A stretch of DNA of 64,000 nucleotides from Prosthecomicrobium pneumaticum (GCF_014199915.1 NZ_JACHOO010000010.1:1-64000); one strand, 5' to 3'; positions 38,205 through 47,314 are shown, counted from the first letter of the stretch. Program-made: numbers and translations. Notes: a model not told the origin generated them from the letters alone.

Positions 38205-40550
38205 ATGGGCTCGGTCGGCTTCCTCTCGGCCGGCGCGGCGATCGTCCTTTTCGCGGCGTCCCTGCTCGGCACGGCCGCCGCCGCCCCGGGGCCGCAGCGC
38301 TGCGCGCCGTCGGGTGGCGATACGCCTTGCATCGAGGTGCCGTCGGCCGGGTTCGCCGCCGGCGTACGCCCGATCCCGCCCGATCCGCCGCCGGCCGCGG
38401 CCGCGCTCGCCGACGCGAATGAAGCGATCGCTCGCGATCCCAGGGATGCCGACGCCTATCTCATGCGCGCCGGAGCCTATGAACAGCTCGGGGATTTGGA
38501 CCGGGCGCTCGCCGATTACGACCGTTCCCTGCAGCTCGATCCGGATCGCGGCTTCGCCTATGCGATGCGGGCGAATGTCCACTACCGCCTCGGCCGCTAT
38601 GACGCGGCGCTCGACGATCTCGACATCGCGCTCCGCTTCGATCCGGGCACCGCGGAACTCGAGCGGAACCGGGCGGAGACGCTGCGCATGATGGGCCGCG
38701 CGCCGGAGGCGCTCGCCCAGGTGCGGGCCGTGCTCCGCCGCGATCCCGCCGATCCGATCGCGCGCCTCGTCATGGGCGATGTCTATCGCGACCGCGCGAT
38801 GCTCGGCAGCGCCGATGCCGCCTATCGCCGCGCGCTCGCGGTCGAGGGGCCGCACCGGGCCGATGCGCTCGTCGCGATCGCGGCGGTCGCGACGTGGCGC
38901 GAGGATTGGGAGGAGGCACGGAGGCGCGCCGACGAGGCGCTGCGCCTGCGTCCCGATTTCGCGCTGGCGCTGCGGTTGCGCGGCACGGCGGTGGGCGCGC
39001 TGGGCGACTCCGCCGAGGCGCTCCCCGATCTCGAGCGCTCCGTCGCGCTCGATCCGGCCGATGCGCTCGCCTGGGCCGGGCGTGGCGTCAGCCGGCAGAG
39101 GACGGGCGACGCCGAAGGGGCGCTCGCCGACTACCGCAAGGCGCTCGAACTCGACCCGACGCTCGATGGCGCCTTCTCCAATATGGCGATGATCCATCTG
39201 CAGGCCGGGCACGCCGAGGAGGCGCTCGCCGCGCTCGACGGTGCGCGCGCCGCCCGGCCCGACGATCCGACCCATGACGATTTCCGGGCCGAAATCGAGG
39301 AGGGGCGCGGCAATCTCGCGGCGGCTCGCGCCGCCGTCGACGCGGCCATCCGGCTCGACCCCTCTTCGGCCCTGCGCTTCCGCCGGCGCGCCCTGCTCGC
39401 CGCGCGGAGCGGCGATGTCGACGAGGCGCTCGCCGCCTTCGGCCAGGCGCTCCGGCTCGCCCCGGACGATCCGGCGCTCTATGTCGAGCGGGGCTATCTG
39501 CTCGCCGACCGCGGCCGGCTCGAGGAAGCCAGAAGGGATTTCGACCGGGCGATCGCGATCGACCCGAGCCATCGCGACGCGCTGCTCTACCGGGCGCGGG
39601 CGCGCGCCTTTCTCGGCGATTACGACGGCGAGCGGGCCGATTACGACACGCTCCTCGCGGCGCATCCCGCCGACGCGGAGGTGCTCGGCTTCCGCTGCGA
39701 GAAGAGGGGTTTGACGGGCGATCCCGACGGCGCGATCGCGGATTGCATGGCCGCCGTAGCGATCGATCCGGCGCAGTCCTTCGCCTGGGGCCAGCTCGGT
39801 GTGCTGCGCATGCAGGCGGGCTATCTCGATGCCGCCGCGGCCGCATTCGAGCGCGCCATCGAGACCGACCCGAACAACGGCTTTGCCTATGCCGGCCGGT
39901 GCAATCTGCGTGTCCTGCTGACCGGCCGCTACGATCTCGAGGATTGCGATCGCGGCGTCGACCTCGCGCCCGACCACAGCTATGTGCAGGGCATACGCGC
40001 CCGGCTCCGGATGGAAGCGGGCCGGTTCGCCGAGGCGGTCGAGGATTACGATGCACTGGTGGCGATGGCGCCCGACGATCCGGTGCCACGCGCCGCACGG
40101 GGGCGCGGCTATGCCAATCTCGGCCGCTTCGAGGCGGCGCTCGCCGATCTCGATGCGGCGCTGGCGCTCGAAGGGCCGGACGGGTTCGCCGGGGATGCCG
40201 ATGCCTACAATGCGCGCGGCTACACGCTCGAGAAGCTCGGCCGCTTCGACGAGGCGATGGCCGACTACGGCCGGGCGATCGAGCGCGCGCCGCAATGGAG
40301 TCAGGCCTATTTCAACCAGGGTGCGCTCGCCCTGCGGCGGGGCGATGTCGTGACGGCGCGCCTGGATTTCACGGCGGTGCTGTCGCTCGAGCCCCTCAAT
40401 GGCGGGGCGCGCCGCCGTCTGATCGCGGCGCTTCTGCTCGCCGGGGATATTCGCGCTGCACTGCCGCTGGTCGCCGAGGAGGCCGCGCAGTTCGATCTCG
40501 GCGTCTTCGCCTGGGGCGGTCTCGGCCTGCCGCCGCTCTCACCCCGCTGA
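38205..40550 (+). CDS. exported TPR-repeat protein
   Basis: A 781-residue protein with a signal peptide (SAGAAIVLFAASLLGTAAAA, cut before APGPQRC) and then almost continuous tetratricopeptide repeats of 34 residues from about residue 65 to 740. Typical units contain AYEQLGDLDRALADYDRSLQ and AEEALAALDGARAARPDDP. No other domain is visible, so it is probably a periplasmic scaffold. The start at 38205 has GGAGGGGGG eight bases upstream; earlier in-frame ATGs (38061, 38142, 38169) lie too far before the signal peptide. The 3' end overlaps the MFS gene by 12 bases. Confidence 0.8.
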   Translation: MGSVGFLSAGAAIVLFAASLLGTAAAAPGPQRCAPSGGDTPCIEVPSAGFAAGVRPIPPDPPPAAAALADANEAIARDPRDADAYLMRAGAYEQLGDLDRALADYDRSLQLDPDRGFAYAMRANVHYRLGRYDAALDDLDIALRFDPGTAELERNRAETLRMMGRAPEALAQVRAVLRRDPADPIARLVMGDVYRDRAMLGSADAAYRRALAVEGPHRADALVAIAAVATWREDWEEARRRADEALRLRPDFALALRLRGTAVGALGDSAEALPDLERSVALDPADALAWAGRGVSRQRTGDAEGALADYRKALELDPTLDGAFSNMAMIHLQAGHAEEALAALDGARAARPDDPTHDDFRAEIEEGRGNLAAARAAVDAAIRLDPSSALRFRRRALLAARSGDVDEALAAFGQALRLAPDDPALYVERGYLLADRGRLEEARRDFDRAIAIDPSHRDALLYRARARAFLGDYDGERADYDTLLAAHPADAEVLGFRCEKRGLTGDPDGAIADCMAAVAIDPAQSFAWGQLGVLRMQAGYLDAAAAAFERAIETDPNNGFAYAGRCNLRVLLTGRYDLEDCDRGVDLAPDHSYVQGIRARLRMEAGRFAEAVEDYDALVAMAPDDPVPRAARGRGYANLGRFEAALADLDAALALEGPDGFAGDADAYNARGYTLEKLGRFDEAMADYGRAIERAPQWSQAYFNQGALALRRGDVVTARLDFTAVLSLEPLNGGARRRLIAALLLAGDIRAALPLVAEEAAQFDLGVFAWGGLGLPPLSPR

Positions 40551-41768
40551 GCTGCCCGGGCGCCTGCCGAGCGCCGTCCAGCCCCAGAGGAGCGCGGCGA
40601 AACAGGCGACGACGATCGGCAGAACGATGATGTTGATCGTCGTCCAGCCGGCCGTGTCGATCAGCCGGCCGGAGGAGAACGAGGCGAGTGCGACGGAGCC
40701 GAAGACGATCAGGTCGTTGAGTCCCTGGACGCGGCTCTTCTCGCTCGGCCGATAGGTCTCCGTCAGCATCGCGGTGGCGCCGACGAAGCCGAAATTCCAG
40801 CCGATGCCGAGCAGGATCAGGCCGAGCCAGAAATGGGCGACGCTGAGCCCGGCGAGCGAGACCAGCGCCGAGCCCGCGAGAAGGGCGAGGCCGGCCGCCA
40901 CCACAGCCTGCTTGCCGAAGCGCAGGATCAGCTTGCCCGTCACGAAGCTCGGCGCGAACATCGCGATCACGTGCCACTGGATGCCGAGCACGGCCGTGTC
41001 CTGATCGATGCCGCAGCCGACCATGGCGAGCGGCGCGGCCGTCATGACGAGGCTCATCAGAGCATAGGACGCGACGGCGCAGGCGACGGACACGACGAAG
41101 ACCGGCTGCCGCACGATCGCTGCGAGCGGCCGCGCCGGCTGGGCGGCTGCAGCCTCTGCGGCGGACGGCGTGACGGGTGCCGGGGCGCGCAGCAGCCCGA
41201 CGACGAAGATGCCGACGAAGGCGAGCGCGGCGCCCGCGAGGAAGGCGCCCACGAACGGGATCGGCGCGAACCAGTCGCGCGTCAGGATCACCGCCTGCGG
41301 CCCGATCACGGCGGAGGCGACGCCGCCGGCCATCACCCAGGAGATCGCCTTCGTCCGCTGCGCCGGGCTGCCGACATCGGCGGCGGCGAATCGATACTGC
41401 GCGATGAAGGCGTTCGCCGCGCCGGCGCCCGTCATGCCGAGGACGAGCAGCAGGAAGGTGCCCTGGAGCAGGCCGAAGGCGGCGAGGAGACAGCCGATCA
41501 TGGCGATCGCGGCGCCGGCCATGAAGCCGATGCGCCGGCCCGCCCGACGCATCAGCGCGGCCGCCGGCACGGCGCCGAGCGCGGCGCCCACCTGCGCGGC
41601 GGTGACCGGGGCGGTGGCGAGCGAGGCTTCGCCGGCCATCAGATAGAGCCCGGCGAGCCCGCCGATCGTCATCGCGATCGGCATGACAGAGCCGTTGAAG
41701 GCGGTCGCGGCGGTGAGCACCGCGGCGTTGCGGCGGGCGAGGCGGTCGTTGGCGTCGAGAGCGGTCAC
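40539..41768 (-). CDS. major facilitator superfamily transporter
   Basis: The 409-residue protein has 12 predicted helices and a mid-protein cytoplasmic loop rich in Ala and Pro (VTPSAAEAAAAQPARPL near residue 205). The A-motif-like stretch after helix 2 is MRRAGRRIGFMAG. The second half has GIGWNFGFVGATAMLTE, similar to YebQ- or quinolone-type MFS exporters. The substrate is unknown. It ends convergently with the TPR gene and lies 37 bases downstream of thiL, probably as its operon partner. Confidence 0.85.
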   Translation of the reverse strand: MTALDANDRLARRNAAVLTAATAFNGSVMPIAMTIGGLAGLYLMAGEASLATAPVTAAQVGAALGAVPAAALMRRAGRRIGFMAGAAIAMIGCLLAAFGLLQGTFLLLVLGMTGAGAANAFIAQYRFAAADVGSPAQRTKAISWVMAGGVASAVIGPQAVILTRDWFAPIPFVGAFLAGAALAFVGIFVVGLLRAPAPVTPSAAEAAAAQPARPLAAIVRQPVFVVSVACAVASYALMSLVMTAAPLAMVGCGIDQDTAVLGIQWHVIAMFAPSFVTGKLILRFGKQAVVAAGLALLAGSALVSLAGLSVAHFWLGLILLGIGWNFGFVGATAMLTETYRPSEKSRVQGLNDLIVFGSVALASFSSGRLIDTAGWTTINIIVLPIVVACFAALLWGWTALGRRPGSSAG

Positions 41769-41805
41769 GCTCGAAGGCTCCTTGCCGCGGCGCGCGGCGC
41801 GGGGT

Positions 41806-42798
41806 TCAGAAATGGTCGTGCGAACCGGGGAGGGCGATCGGTCGGCCGGACCGGTCGAGCACGACGGGCGGCGCCGCGCCGGCCTCGATGCGGCCGATCA
41901 CGGTCACGGGGACGCCGGCCGCCGATGCGGCGCGGGCATAGGCGGGATAATCTGCTTCGGGCATAGTGGCGAGGATTTCGTAATCATCGCCGCCGGTGAG
42001 GATGCTGGCGAGCGCGCTCTCATCCGCCGCCGCGAGCGCCGCCGCGGCGGGGCTGAGCGGCACCGCCGCCGCCTCGATCCGCGCGGTGACGCCGGAGGCG
42101 CGGCAGACATGGCCGAGATCGCCGACGAGCCCGTCCGAGACGTCGAGCGAGGCGGTCGCATGGTCGCGCACGGCGTCGGCGAGCGCGGTGCGCGGCTGCG
42201 GGTGCAGATAGCGGTCGAGCAGATCCGCCGCCGCTTCGCCGGCCGGCCGGCCGTCGAGCGTGCCGAGCCGCAGCCGAAGGCCGAGCGCGGCGTCGCCGAT
42301 CGTGCCGGAGACGGTGACGAGGTCGCCGGGCCGCGCGCCGCGCCGTCGCACGGTGCGCCCCTGTGGCACCGCGCCGATCGCCGTGATCGAGATGGTGAGC
42401 CCGCCCGAGGCGCGCACCGTGTCGCCGCCGAAGAGGCCGATGCCGAAGGCCGCCTGATCGCCGGCCAGGCCTTCGGCGAAGCCGTCGAGGAAATCCGCCG
42501 TCCAGTCGCCCGGCAGAGCGAGACCCATCAGATAGCCGAGCGGCCGGGCGCCCTTCGCCGCGAGGTCGGAGAGGTTGACCCGCAGCGCCTTGCGGGCGAT
42601 CGCGGCGGGCGGGTCGTCGGCGAAGAAATGCACCCCCGCGACCACCATGTCCTTGGTCAGCACGAGGTCGTGGCCGGGCGGCGGCGTGAGAGCCGCTGCG
42701 TCGTCGATCAGCCCGAAAGCCGCGGCGTCGGTCGCGAGCGGCCGGAACCAGCGCTCGATCAGGCCGAATTCACCCGGCCGCGCTCCTTTTTCCGCCAT
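41806..42798 (-). CDS. thiL: thiamine-monophosphate kinase
   Basis: The 330-residue enzyme phosphorylates thiamine monophosphate to thiamine diphosphate. Family marks are EFGLIERWFRPL at the start, DAAALTPPPGHDLVLTKDMVVAGVHF (metal and nucleotide site), LGYLMGLALP, GGDTVRASG, LDVSDGLVGDL and LTGGDDYEIL. GGGAGG lies just before the ATG. In many relatives thiL follows nusB; here it is 8.4 kb away on the other strand, transcribed towards an MFS gene. Confidence 0.95.
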   Translation of the reverse strand: MAEKGARPGEFGLIERWFRPLATDAAAFGLIDDAAALTPPPGHDLVLTKDMVVAGVHFFADDPPAAIARKALRVNLSDLAAKGARPLGYLMGLALPGDWTADFLDGFAEGLAGDQAAFGIGLFGGDTVRASGGLTISITAIGAVPQGRTVRRRGARPGDLVTVSGTIGDAALGLRLRLGTLDGRPAGEAAADLLDRYLHPQPRTALADAVRDHATASLDVSDGLVGDLGHVCRASGVTARIEAAAVPLSPAAAALAAADESALASILTGGDDYEILATMPEADYPAYARAASAAGVPVTVIGRIEAGAAPPVVLDRSGRPIALPGSHDHF

Positions 42799-42909
42799 GT
42801 CGCCTCCCGAATCCGCCGCGCTACCATAGGCGGGTGCCGCCGCCGCCGATAGCCGGCCGGTATCCCGACCGTCCGTTCCGGTGCAGGATCGCCGGGCGGG
42901 AGGGATCGC

Positions 42910-43236
42910 ATGAAGACCGGATTCGTCTATGTCGCGGCGGCCTTCGCCGAGATCGGCGGCTGTTTCGCGTTCTGGGCGTGGCTGCGAGACGGCGCCTCCG
43001 CGCTCTGGCTGGCGCCCGGCCTCGCCGCCCTCGCGCTCTTCGCCATCCTGCTCACCCAGGTCGACAGCGCGGCCGCGGGCCGGGCCTATGCCGCCTATGG
43101 CGGGGTCTATATCGCCGCTTCGCTCGTCTGGCTTTGGGCGGCGGAGGGGCTCCGCCCCGACCGCTGGGATTTGGCCGGGGCGGCGCTCTGCCTCGGCGGC
43201 GCGGCGCTCATTCTCCTCGCGCCGCGCGCCGCCTGA
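42910..43236 (+). CDS. ynfA: YnfA/UPF0060 family small membrane protein
   Basis: A 108-residue, four-helix membrane protein. [35 protein letters not shown] and [17 protein letters not shown] are the family signatures. Members resemble small multidrug resistance exporters; the physiological substrate is unclear. The ATG follows GGGAGG. Confidence 0.92.
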   Translation: MKTGFVYVAAAFAEIGGCFAFWAWLRDGASALWLAPGLAALALFAILLTQVDSAAAGRAYAAYGGVYIAASLVWLWAAEGLRPDRWDLAGAALCLGGAALILLAPRAA

Positions 43237-43333
43237 GCCCCGCCATCGACGGGCTGCGACCGCCGAACGCTTCACATCCCCGCCGTTCCGTGATCTTAAG
43301 GCGAACGAGGGGTGAACCGCCGAAGGAACCGGA

Positions 43334-44035
43334 ATGGAATCCGTCCTGAAATCGATCCGCGACTCCCTGGTGCCGATCCATCGGGAAGGCTACCCGTTCA
43401 TCGCGATCTTCGTTTTCGTCACGCTGTTCATCGGCTGGCTGTGGGCGCCGCTGTTCTGGGTCGGCCTGATCCTGACCGGCTGGTGCACCTTCTTCTTCCG
43501 CGACCCGAAGCGCGTCACGCCGGTCGATCCGGGCCTCGTCGTCAGCCCGGCCGACGGCCGGGTCTCCTTCGTCGGCCCGGCCGTGCCGCCGCGCGAGCTG
43601 GAACTCGGGCCGCTGCCGCGCATTCGCGTCTCCGTGTTCATGAACGTCTTCAACTGTCATGTGAATCGTGCGCCGGTGGCCGGCCGGGTGATGCGCATCG
43701 CCTACCGCCCGGGCAAGTTCGTGAACGCCGATCTCGACAAGGCGAGCGAGGACAATGAGCGCAACGGGCTGGTCTTCCAGACCGAGCGCGGGCCGGTCGG
43801 TGTCGTCCAGATCGCCGGCCTCGTCGCCCGCCGCATCGTCTGCTTCACGCAGGAAGGCGCGCTGCTCGCTCCGGGCGAGCGCTTCGGCCTGATCCGCTTC
43901 GGATCGCGGCTCGACGTCTATCTGCCGGAGGGGGCGGTGCCGCAGGTGGCGATCGGCCAGACCGCCGTCGCGGGTGAAACGGTGATCGCCCGGTTCGGCG
44001 GCGGCGTGCCCGAGCCGGTCGTGCGGGTCGATTGA
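43334..44035 (+). CDS. psd: phosphatidylserine decarboxylase proenzyme
   Basis: A 233-residue inner-membrane enzyme that makes phosphatidylethanolamine. It has two N-terminal hydrophobic segments, then [35 protein letters not shown] and the GS self-cleavage site in [11 protein letters not shown] near residue 192, from which the pyruvoyl group forms. This is the short form usual in alphaproteobacteria. It overlaps pssA by one base (TGATG). Confidence 0.95.
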   Translation: MESVLKSIRDSLVPIHREGYPFIAIFVFVTLFIGWLWAPLFWVGLILTGWCTFFFRDPKRVTPVDPGLVVSPADGRVSFVGPAVPPRELELGPLPRIRVSVFMNVFNCHVNRAPVAGRVMRIAYRPGKFVNADLDKASEDNERNGLVFQTERGPVGVVQIAGLVARRIVCFTQEGALLAPGERFGLIRFGSRLDVYLPEGAVPQVAIGQTAVAGETVIARFGGGVPEPVVRVD

Positions 44036-44889
44036 TGGAACCGCTCTTTCCGCCCTTCGATCCGGACGAGAAGCCGGCCCGCCATCCGCGGGTGAAGCAG
44101 CTCCGCCAGATCCCGATCCGGCTGATCCTGCCCAATCTCGTCACGCTGCTGGCGCTCTGCGCCGGCCTGACGGCGCTGCGCATGACGATCGAGGGCCGCT
44201 TTCCGCTCGCCATCACGGCGATCGTCATTGCCGCTGTGCTCGACGGCATAGACGGGCGCATCGCCCGCTTGCTCCGCTCGACCTCGCGGTTCGGCGCGGA
44301 ACTCGATTCGCTCACCGATTTCGTCAATTTCGGCGTCGCGCCGGCGCTGCTTCTCTTCGTCTGGGCGCTCGACGAGACGCGCTCGCTCGGCTGGATCGCG
44401 GCGCTCGTCTTCGCGATCTGCGCGGCGCTCCGGCTCGCCCGCTTCAATGTCGCGCTCGACAATCCCGACAAGCCGGCCTGGCAGGCGAATTTCTTCGTCG
44501 GCGTTCCGGCGCCAGCGGGCGCGCTGATCGTCTTGCTGCCGGTTTATCTCGAGCAGATCGGGGTTCCGCACGGCCCTTGGACGGCGCCGGTCGTCCTCGT
44601 CTACACGGTGGCGATCGGGCTTCTGATGGTCAGCCGGGTGCCGACCTTTTCGGGCAAGAAGCTCGGCGCCCGGGTGGCGCGCGAACTCGTGCTGCCGCTT
44701 CTTCTCGCCGCGGTCGTGCTCACCGCGCTTCTCCTCAGCTACCCCTTCGAGGTGCTGACCGGCGTCGCGCTCCTCTATGTCGCCGCCCTGCCGATCGGCT
44801 GGCGGACGGCACGCCGCCTCTCGGCGGCGCACGAGGCGGCGGTGCTGGCGCGCGCCGGCGCCCGCGAAGCCGCCGAAGGGCGGGATTAG
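44035..44889 (+). CDS. pssA: CDP-diacylglycerol-serine O-phosphatidyltransferase
   Basis: A 284-residue membrane enzyme that makes phosphatidylserine for Psd. The CDP-alcohol phosphotransferase motif reads DGIDGRIARLLRSTSRFGAE followed by LDSLTD, matching D-G-x2-A-R-x8-G-x3-D-x3-D. Eight hydrophobic segments are expected. The ATG at 44035 overlaps the psd stop; a TTG one codon upstream is possible. The gene order psd-pssA gives a complete phosphatidylethanolamine branch from CDP-diacylglycerol. Confidence 0.95.
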   Translation: MEPLFPPFDPDEKPARHPRVKQLRQIPIRLILPNLVTLLALCAGLTALRMTIEGRFPLAITAIVIAAVLDGIDGRIARLLRSTSRFGAELDSLTDFVNFGVAPALLLFVWALDETRSLGWIAALVFAICAALRLARFNVALDNPDKPAWQANFFVGVPAPAGALIVLLPVYLEQIGVPHGPWTAPVVLVYTVAIGLLMVSRVPTFSGKKLGARVARELVLPLLLAAVVLTALLLSYPFEVLTGVALLYVAALPIGWRTARRLSAAHEAAVLARAGAREAAEGRD

Positions 44890-45080
44890 CGGGCGAACGC
44901 CTGGGCGCGCTGCTCGGGCAGCGTCTCGCGCAGCGACCGCAGCGCGTCGACGCCGGAGGCGGGCGCCATCAGTTCCAGAAGACGGCGCATCTGCGCGATC
45001 TGGAGATCGAGCGCGGCCGCGAAGCGCGGATCGTCCGCCGTCATCTCGTGCCCGCTCGACGGCAATTGACCGACTGCCAT
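44886..45080 (-). CDS. small hypothetical protein, 64 residues
   Basis: A short acidic-to-neutral ORF with GGAG seven bases before its ATG. The sequence is probably helical (RFAAALDLQIAQMRRLLELM near the middle), with no signal or membrane segment. It ends 4 bases inside the convergent pssA gene. I do not recognise a family; the good ribosome site and coding-like codon use support it. Confidence 0.5.
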   Translation of the reverse strand: MAVGQLPSSGHEMTADDPRFAAALDLQIAQMRRLLELMAPASGVDALRSLRETLPEQRAQAFAR

Positions 45081-45124
45081 GACATGCTCCGTTCCGAAGA
45101 TTGCAGCCCCGTCGTTGAGGCGGC

Positions 45125-45201
45125 GTTAACAGTGTTGCGCCGGAAGGTTAACTCCCCGTAAAGCCGCAAGGGGTTGGATTGGGGAACAGGATGGCCATAT
45201 T
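45125..45201 (+). promoter_or_regulatory. divergent intergenic region with paired GTTAAC sites and a candidate promoter
   Basis: Two GTTAAC palindromes (45125-45130 and 45147-45152) start 22 bases apart, two helical turns. They are followed by TTGGAT at 45174 and CATATT at 45196 with a 16-base spacer, a plausible sigma70-like promoter for the small gene at 45242. The minus-strand small gene starts at 45080. The GTTAAC spacing does not fit CtrA. Confidence 0.3.
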
Positions 45202-45241
45202 GGCGTTTGAGTTCTCGTCCCCTCCCGGTTCGAGGTGAAGC

Positions 45242-45376
45242 ATGGTCCGCTCGCTTTCCGCCCTGTCCGACTGGTTCCGCAAGCTCGCCGAGGCGGTGGG
45301 CGAGGTGTTCGCGCCGCAGCCGGCGCTGCAGCCGATTCCCGTGCGCGTTCGCGAGCGGCGGCCTGTCCGCGACTGA
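45242..45376 (+). CDS. small hypothetical protein, 44 residues
   Basis: The ORF begins MVRSLSALSDWFRKLAEAVG and ends with a basic tail (VRVRERRPVRD). The first half could form an amphipathic helix; there is no cleavable signal. AGGTG lies five bases before the ATG, and promoter-like boxes lie upstream. No family is recognised. It is too short to be certain. Confidence 0.45.
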   Translation: MVRSLSALSDWFRKLAEAVGEVFAPQPALQPIPVRVRERRPVRD

Positions 45377-45471
45377 ACGTCCCCGCCGCGCGGTGCCGGT
45401 GACGAGCCGCTTGACCCCGGCGCGGCCGCTCTGATCGATTGCGTTCCCAGCAGACCTGCCGGAGAACGCCG

Positions 45472-46386
45472 ATGACCGCTTCCGCCTATCCCCGCGACAT
45501 GCTCGGCTATGGCCGAACCGCGCCCGATCCGAAATGGCCGGGCGATGCGCGTGTCGCGCTGCAGTTCGTTGTGAACTACGAGGAAGGTGGCGAGAACAAC
45601 ATCCTGCACGGCGATGCGGCGTCGGAGGCGTTCCTCTCCGAGATCGTCGGCGCGCAACCCTGGCCGGGACTGCGCCACGCCAACATGGAATCGATCTACG
45701 AATATGGCAGCCGCGCCGGGTTCTGGCGACTGTGGCGGATGTTCACCGAGCGCCGTGTGCCCGTCACCGTCTATGGCGTCGCGACCGCGATGGAGCGCAA
45801 CCCTGATGTCGTCGCGGCGATGCTCGATGCCGACTGGGAGATCGCCAGCCACGGGCTCAAATGGATCGACTACCGCGAATATGCGCCCGAAGCGGAGCGC
45901 CGCGACATGGTGGAGGCGATCCGCATCCACACCGCCGTGACCGGTGAACGGCCGCTCGGCTGGTATACGGGCCGTTCTTCGATCAACACCATCGCGCTGA
46001 CTGCGGAAGAGGGCGGTTTCCTCTACTCCTCCGACGCCTACGCCGATGACCTACCCTACTGGATCAAGGGTCCGCACGGCCCCTTCCTGATCATCCCCTA
46101 TACGCTCGACGCCAACGACATGCGCTTCGCGACGCCGCAGGGCTTCAACACGGGCGAGCACTTCTTCCAGTATCTGAAGGACGGCTTCGACTATCTCTAC
46201 GAGGAGGGGAAGTCCGGCGCGCCGAGGATGATGTCGATCGGCCTCCACTGCCGCCTCGTCGGTCGGCCGAACCGTGCGCTCGGCCTCGCGAAGTTCCTCG
46301 ACTACGTGCTGTCGAAGGAGCGCGTCTGGATCCCCCGCCGCATCGACATCGCCCGCCACTGGCACGCGGAGCACAAGATGGGGTGA
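45472..46386 (+). CDS. puuE: PuuE-type allantoinase (polysaccharide deacetylase family)
   Basis: A 304-residue NodB-fold protein. The N-terminus (YPRDMLGYGRTAPDPKWPG) and the VALQFVVNYEEGGENNILHGD segment match cofactor-independent allantoinases that open allantoin to allantoate in purine breakdown. Further marks are EIASHGLKWIDY and GWYTGRSSINT. The ATG at 45472 with GGAGA upstream starts at the conserved N-terminus. No other purine-degradation gene is in the window. Confidence 0.87.
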   Translation: MTASAYPRDMLGYGRTAPDPKWPGDARVALQFVVNYEEGGENNILHGDAASEAFLSEIVGAQPWPGLRHANMESIYEYGSRAGFWRLWRMFTERRVPVTVYGVATAMERNPDVVAAMLDADWEIASHGLKWIDYREYAPEAERRDMVEAIRIHTAVTGERPLGWYTGRSSINTIALTAEEGGFLYSSDAYADDLPYWIKGPHGPFLIIPYTLDANDMRFATPQGFNTGEHFFQYLKDGFDYLYEEGKSGAPRMMSIGLHCRLVGRPNRALGLAKFLDYVLSKERVWIPRRIDIARHWHAEHKMG

Positions 46387-46520
46387 CGCGGCCCGGCCTA
46401 TCCCATTGCGAAGGCCTGAGCAGCCATGGGGCCGTCCGACATGGCGGATGCGGCTCCCCACCCGTCATGCCGGCCTCCATAATCGTGACGGTCGGAATTC
46501 TGGGTCCGGTCCTTCCCATC

Positions 46521-46546
46521 TGTCATCCCGGCGAAAGCGGGGACCA
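46521..46546. repeat. extragenic palindromic repeat
   Basis: TGTCATCCCGGCGAAAGCGG followed by GGACCAT; CCCGGC and GCGGGG can pair around GAAA. It is one of several related elements in the 430-base gene-free stretch between puuE and bamE (46387-46816). Confidence 0.6.
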
Positions 46547-46684
46547 TCAAGCCTCTCCGCGGGTCGCTTCAATAGGACCCGGCCCGCGCCCTGCGCGATG
46601 GGTCCGGGGTCTCGGCTACGCCTCCCCGGGACGACGGCTGTGTGGAGGGCGAGGGCGCGGTGTCGTCGCCCGGCGTCCCCGATG

Positions 46685-46716
46685 ATGGACCCCGGCACGG
46701 AGGCCGGGGTGACGGG
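46685..46716. repeat. extragenic palindromic repeat
   Basis: ATGGACCCCGGCACGGAGGC followed by CGGGGTGACGGG; arms CCCCGGC and GCCGGGG pair. It is nearly the reverse complement of 35607-35637, 11 kb away. Confidence 0.65.
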
Positions 46717-46816
46717 TGCTCGGCCATGGAACCCTGTCGCCTGGGCTAGACCGGCGCTTTACCGACCGTGCAGAGGCGAAAAGCGGTCCCGCACCGTGCG
46801 GGGCCGCTGACGCGGA

Positions 46817-47314
46817 TCAGGTGCCGAACGGGTTGCCGAAGGTCGTGCCGCCGGACAGCACCTGCTGCAGGAAGGTGAGGTCCGAGCCGCCGGTCGGGGT
46901 CGTGCGGGTGACGAAGTCGAACACCTTGCCGTCCTGCAGGCCATAATGCGCGACCCGCTCGACCGTCTGCTTCTGATCGAAATAGACCGCGATGATGCGC
47001 TGGTCGACCACTTCGGGCCGCATGAAGCGGGCGGCGCGGCGGCGGGTCTGGCTGATATAGTAGAACACCTCGCCGCCGTACTGCGCCGTGGTCGACGGCG
47101 TGCCGAGCGCGATCAGCACCTGATCGCGGCTCGATCCGACCGGAATCTGTTCGAGCGCCATCGGCGGCGGGACATAGCCGCTCTGATAGGTCTCGCTGAT
47201 GCCGCCGAGCGCGTCCTTGCTGTCGAGGCCCATCGACGAGCAGCCCGACAGCGCCACCCCCGCGATCAGAAGGGCGGCGAGCCCCGGGCCGCGCCGAAAC
47301 CCTGCCTTGCCCAT
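46817..47314 (-). CDS. bamE: outer-membrane assembly lipoprotein BamE (SmpA/OmlA)
   Basis: A 165-residue lipoprotein of the BAM complex, which inserts beta-barrel proteins. The signal ends at lipobox ALSGC with Cys25 as the lipidated residue. The SmpA/OmlA domain has GSSRDQVLIALGTPSTTAQY and DQRIIAVYFDQKQTV. The start at 47314 gives a normal-length signal; an in-frame ATG at 47341 would add nine residues. It is divergent from the bc1 chaperone gene, an order frequent in Hyphomicrobiales. Confidence 0.93.
   Translation of the reverse strand: MGKAGFRRGPGLAALLIAGVALSGCSSMGLDSKDALGGISETYQSGYVPPPMALEQIPVGSSRDQVLIALGTPSTTAQYGGEVFYYISQTRRRAARFMRPEVVDQRIIAVYFDQKQTVERVAHYGLQDGKVFDFVTRTTPTGGSDLTFLQQVLSGGTTFGNPFGT

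Noticed and set aside
38154-40295. 713-residue minus-strand frame opposite the TPR gene
   Set aside because: No domain or signal is visible, and it mirrors the repeats of the TPR gene.
46387-46816. open frames such as 46465-46698 in the repeat region after puuE
   Set aside because: They run through palindromic repeats and lack coding character and ribosome sites.
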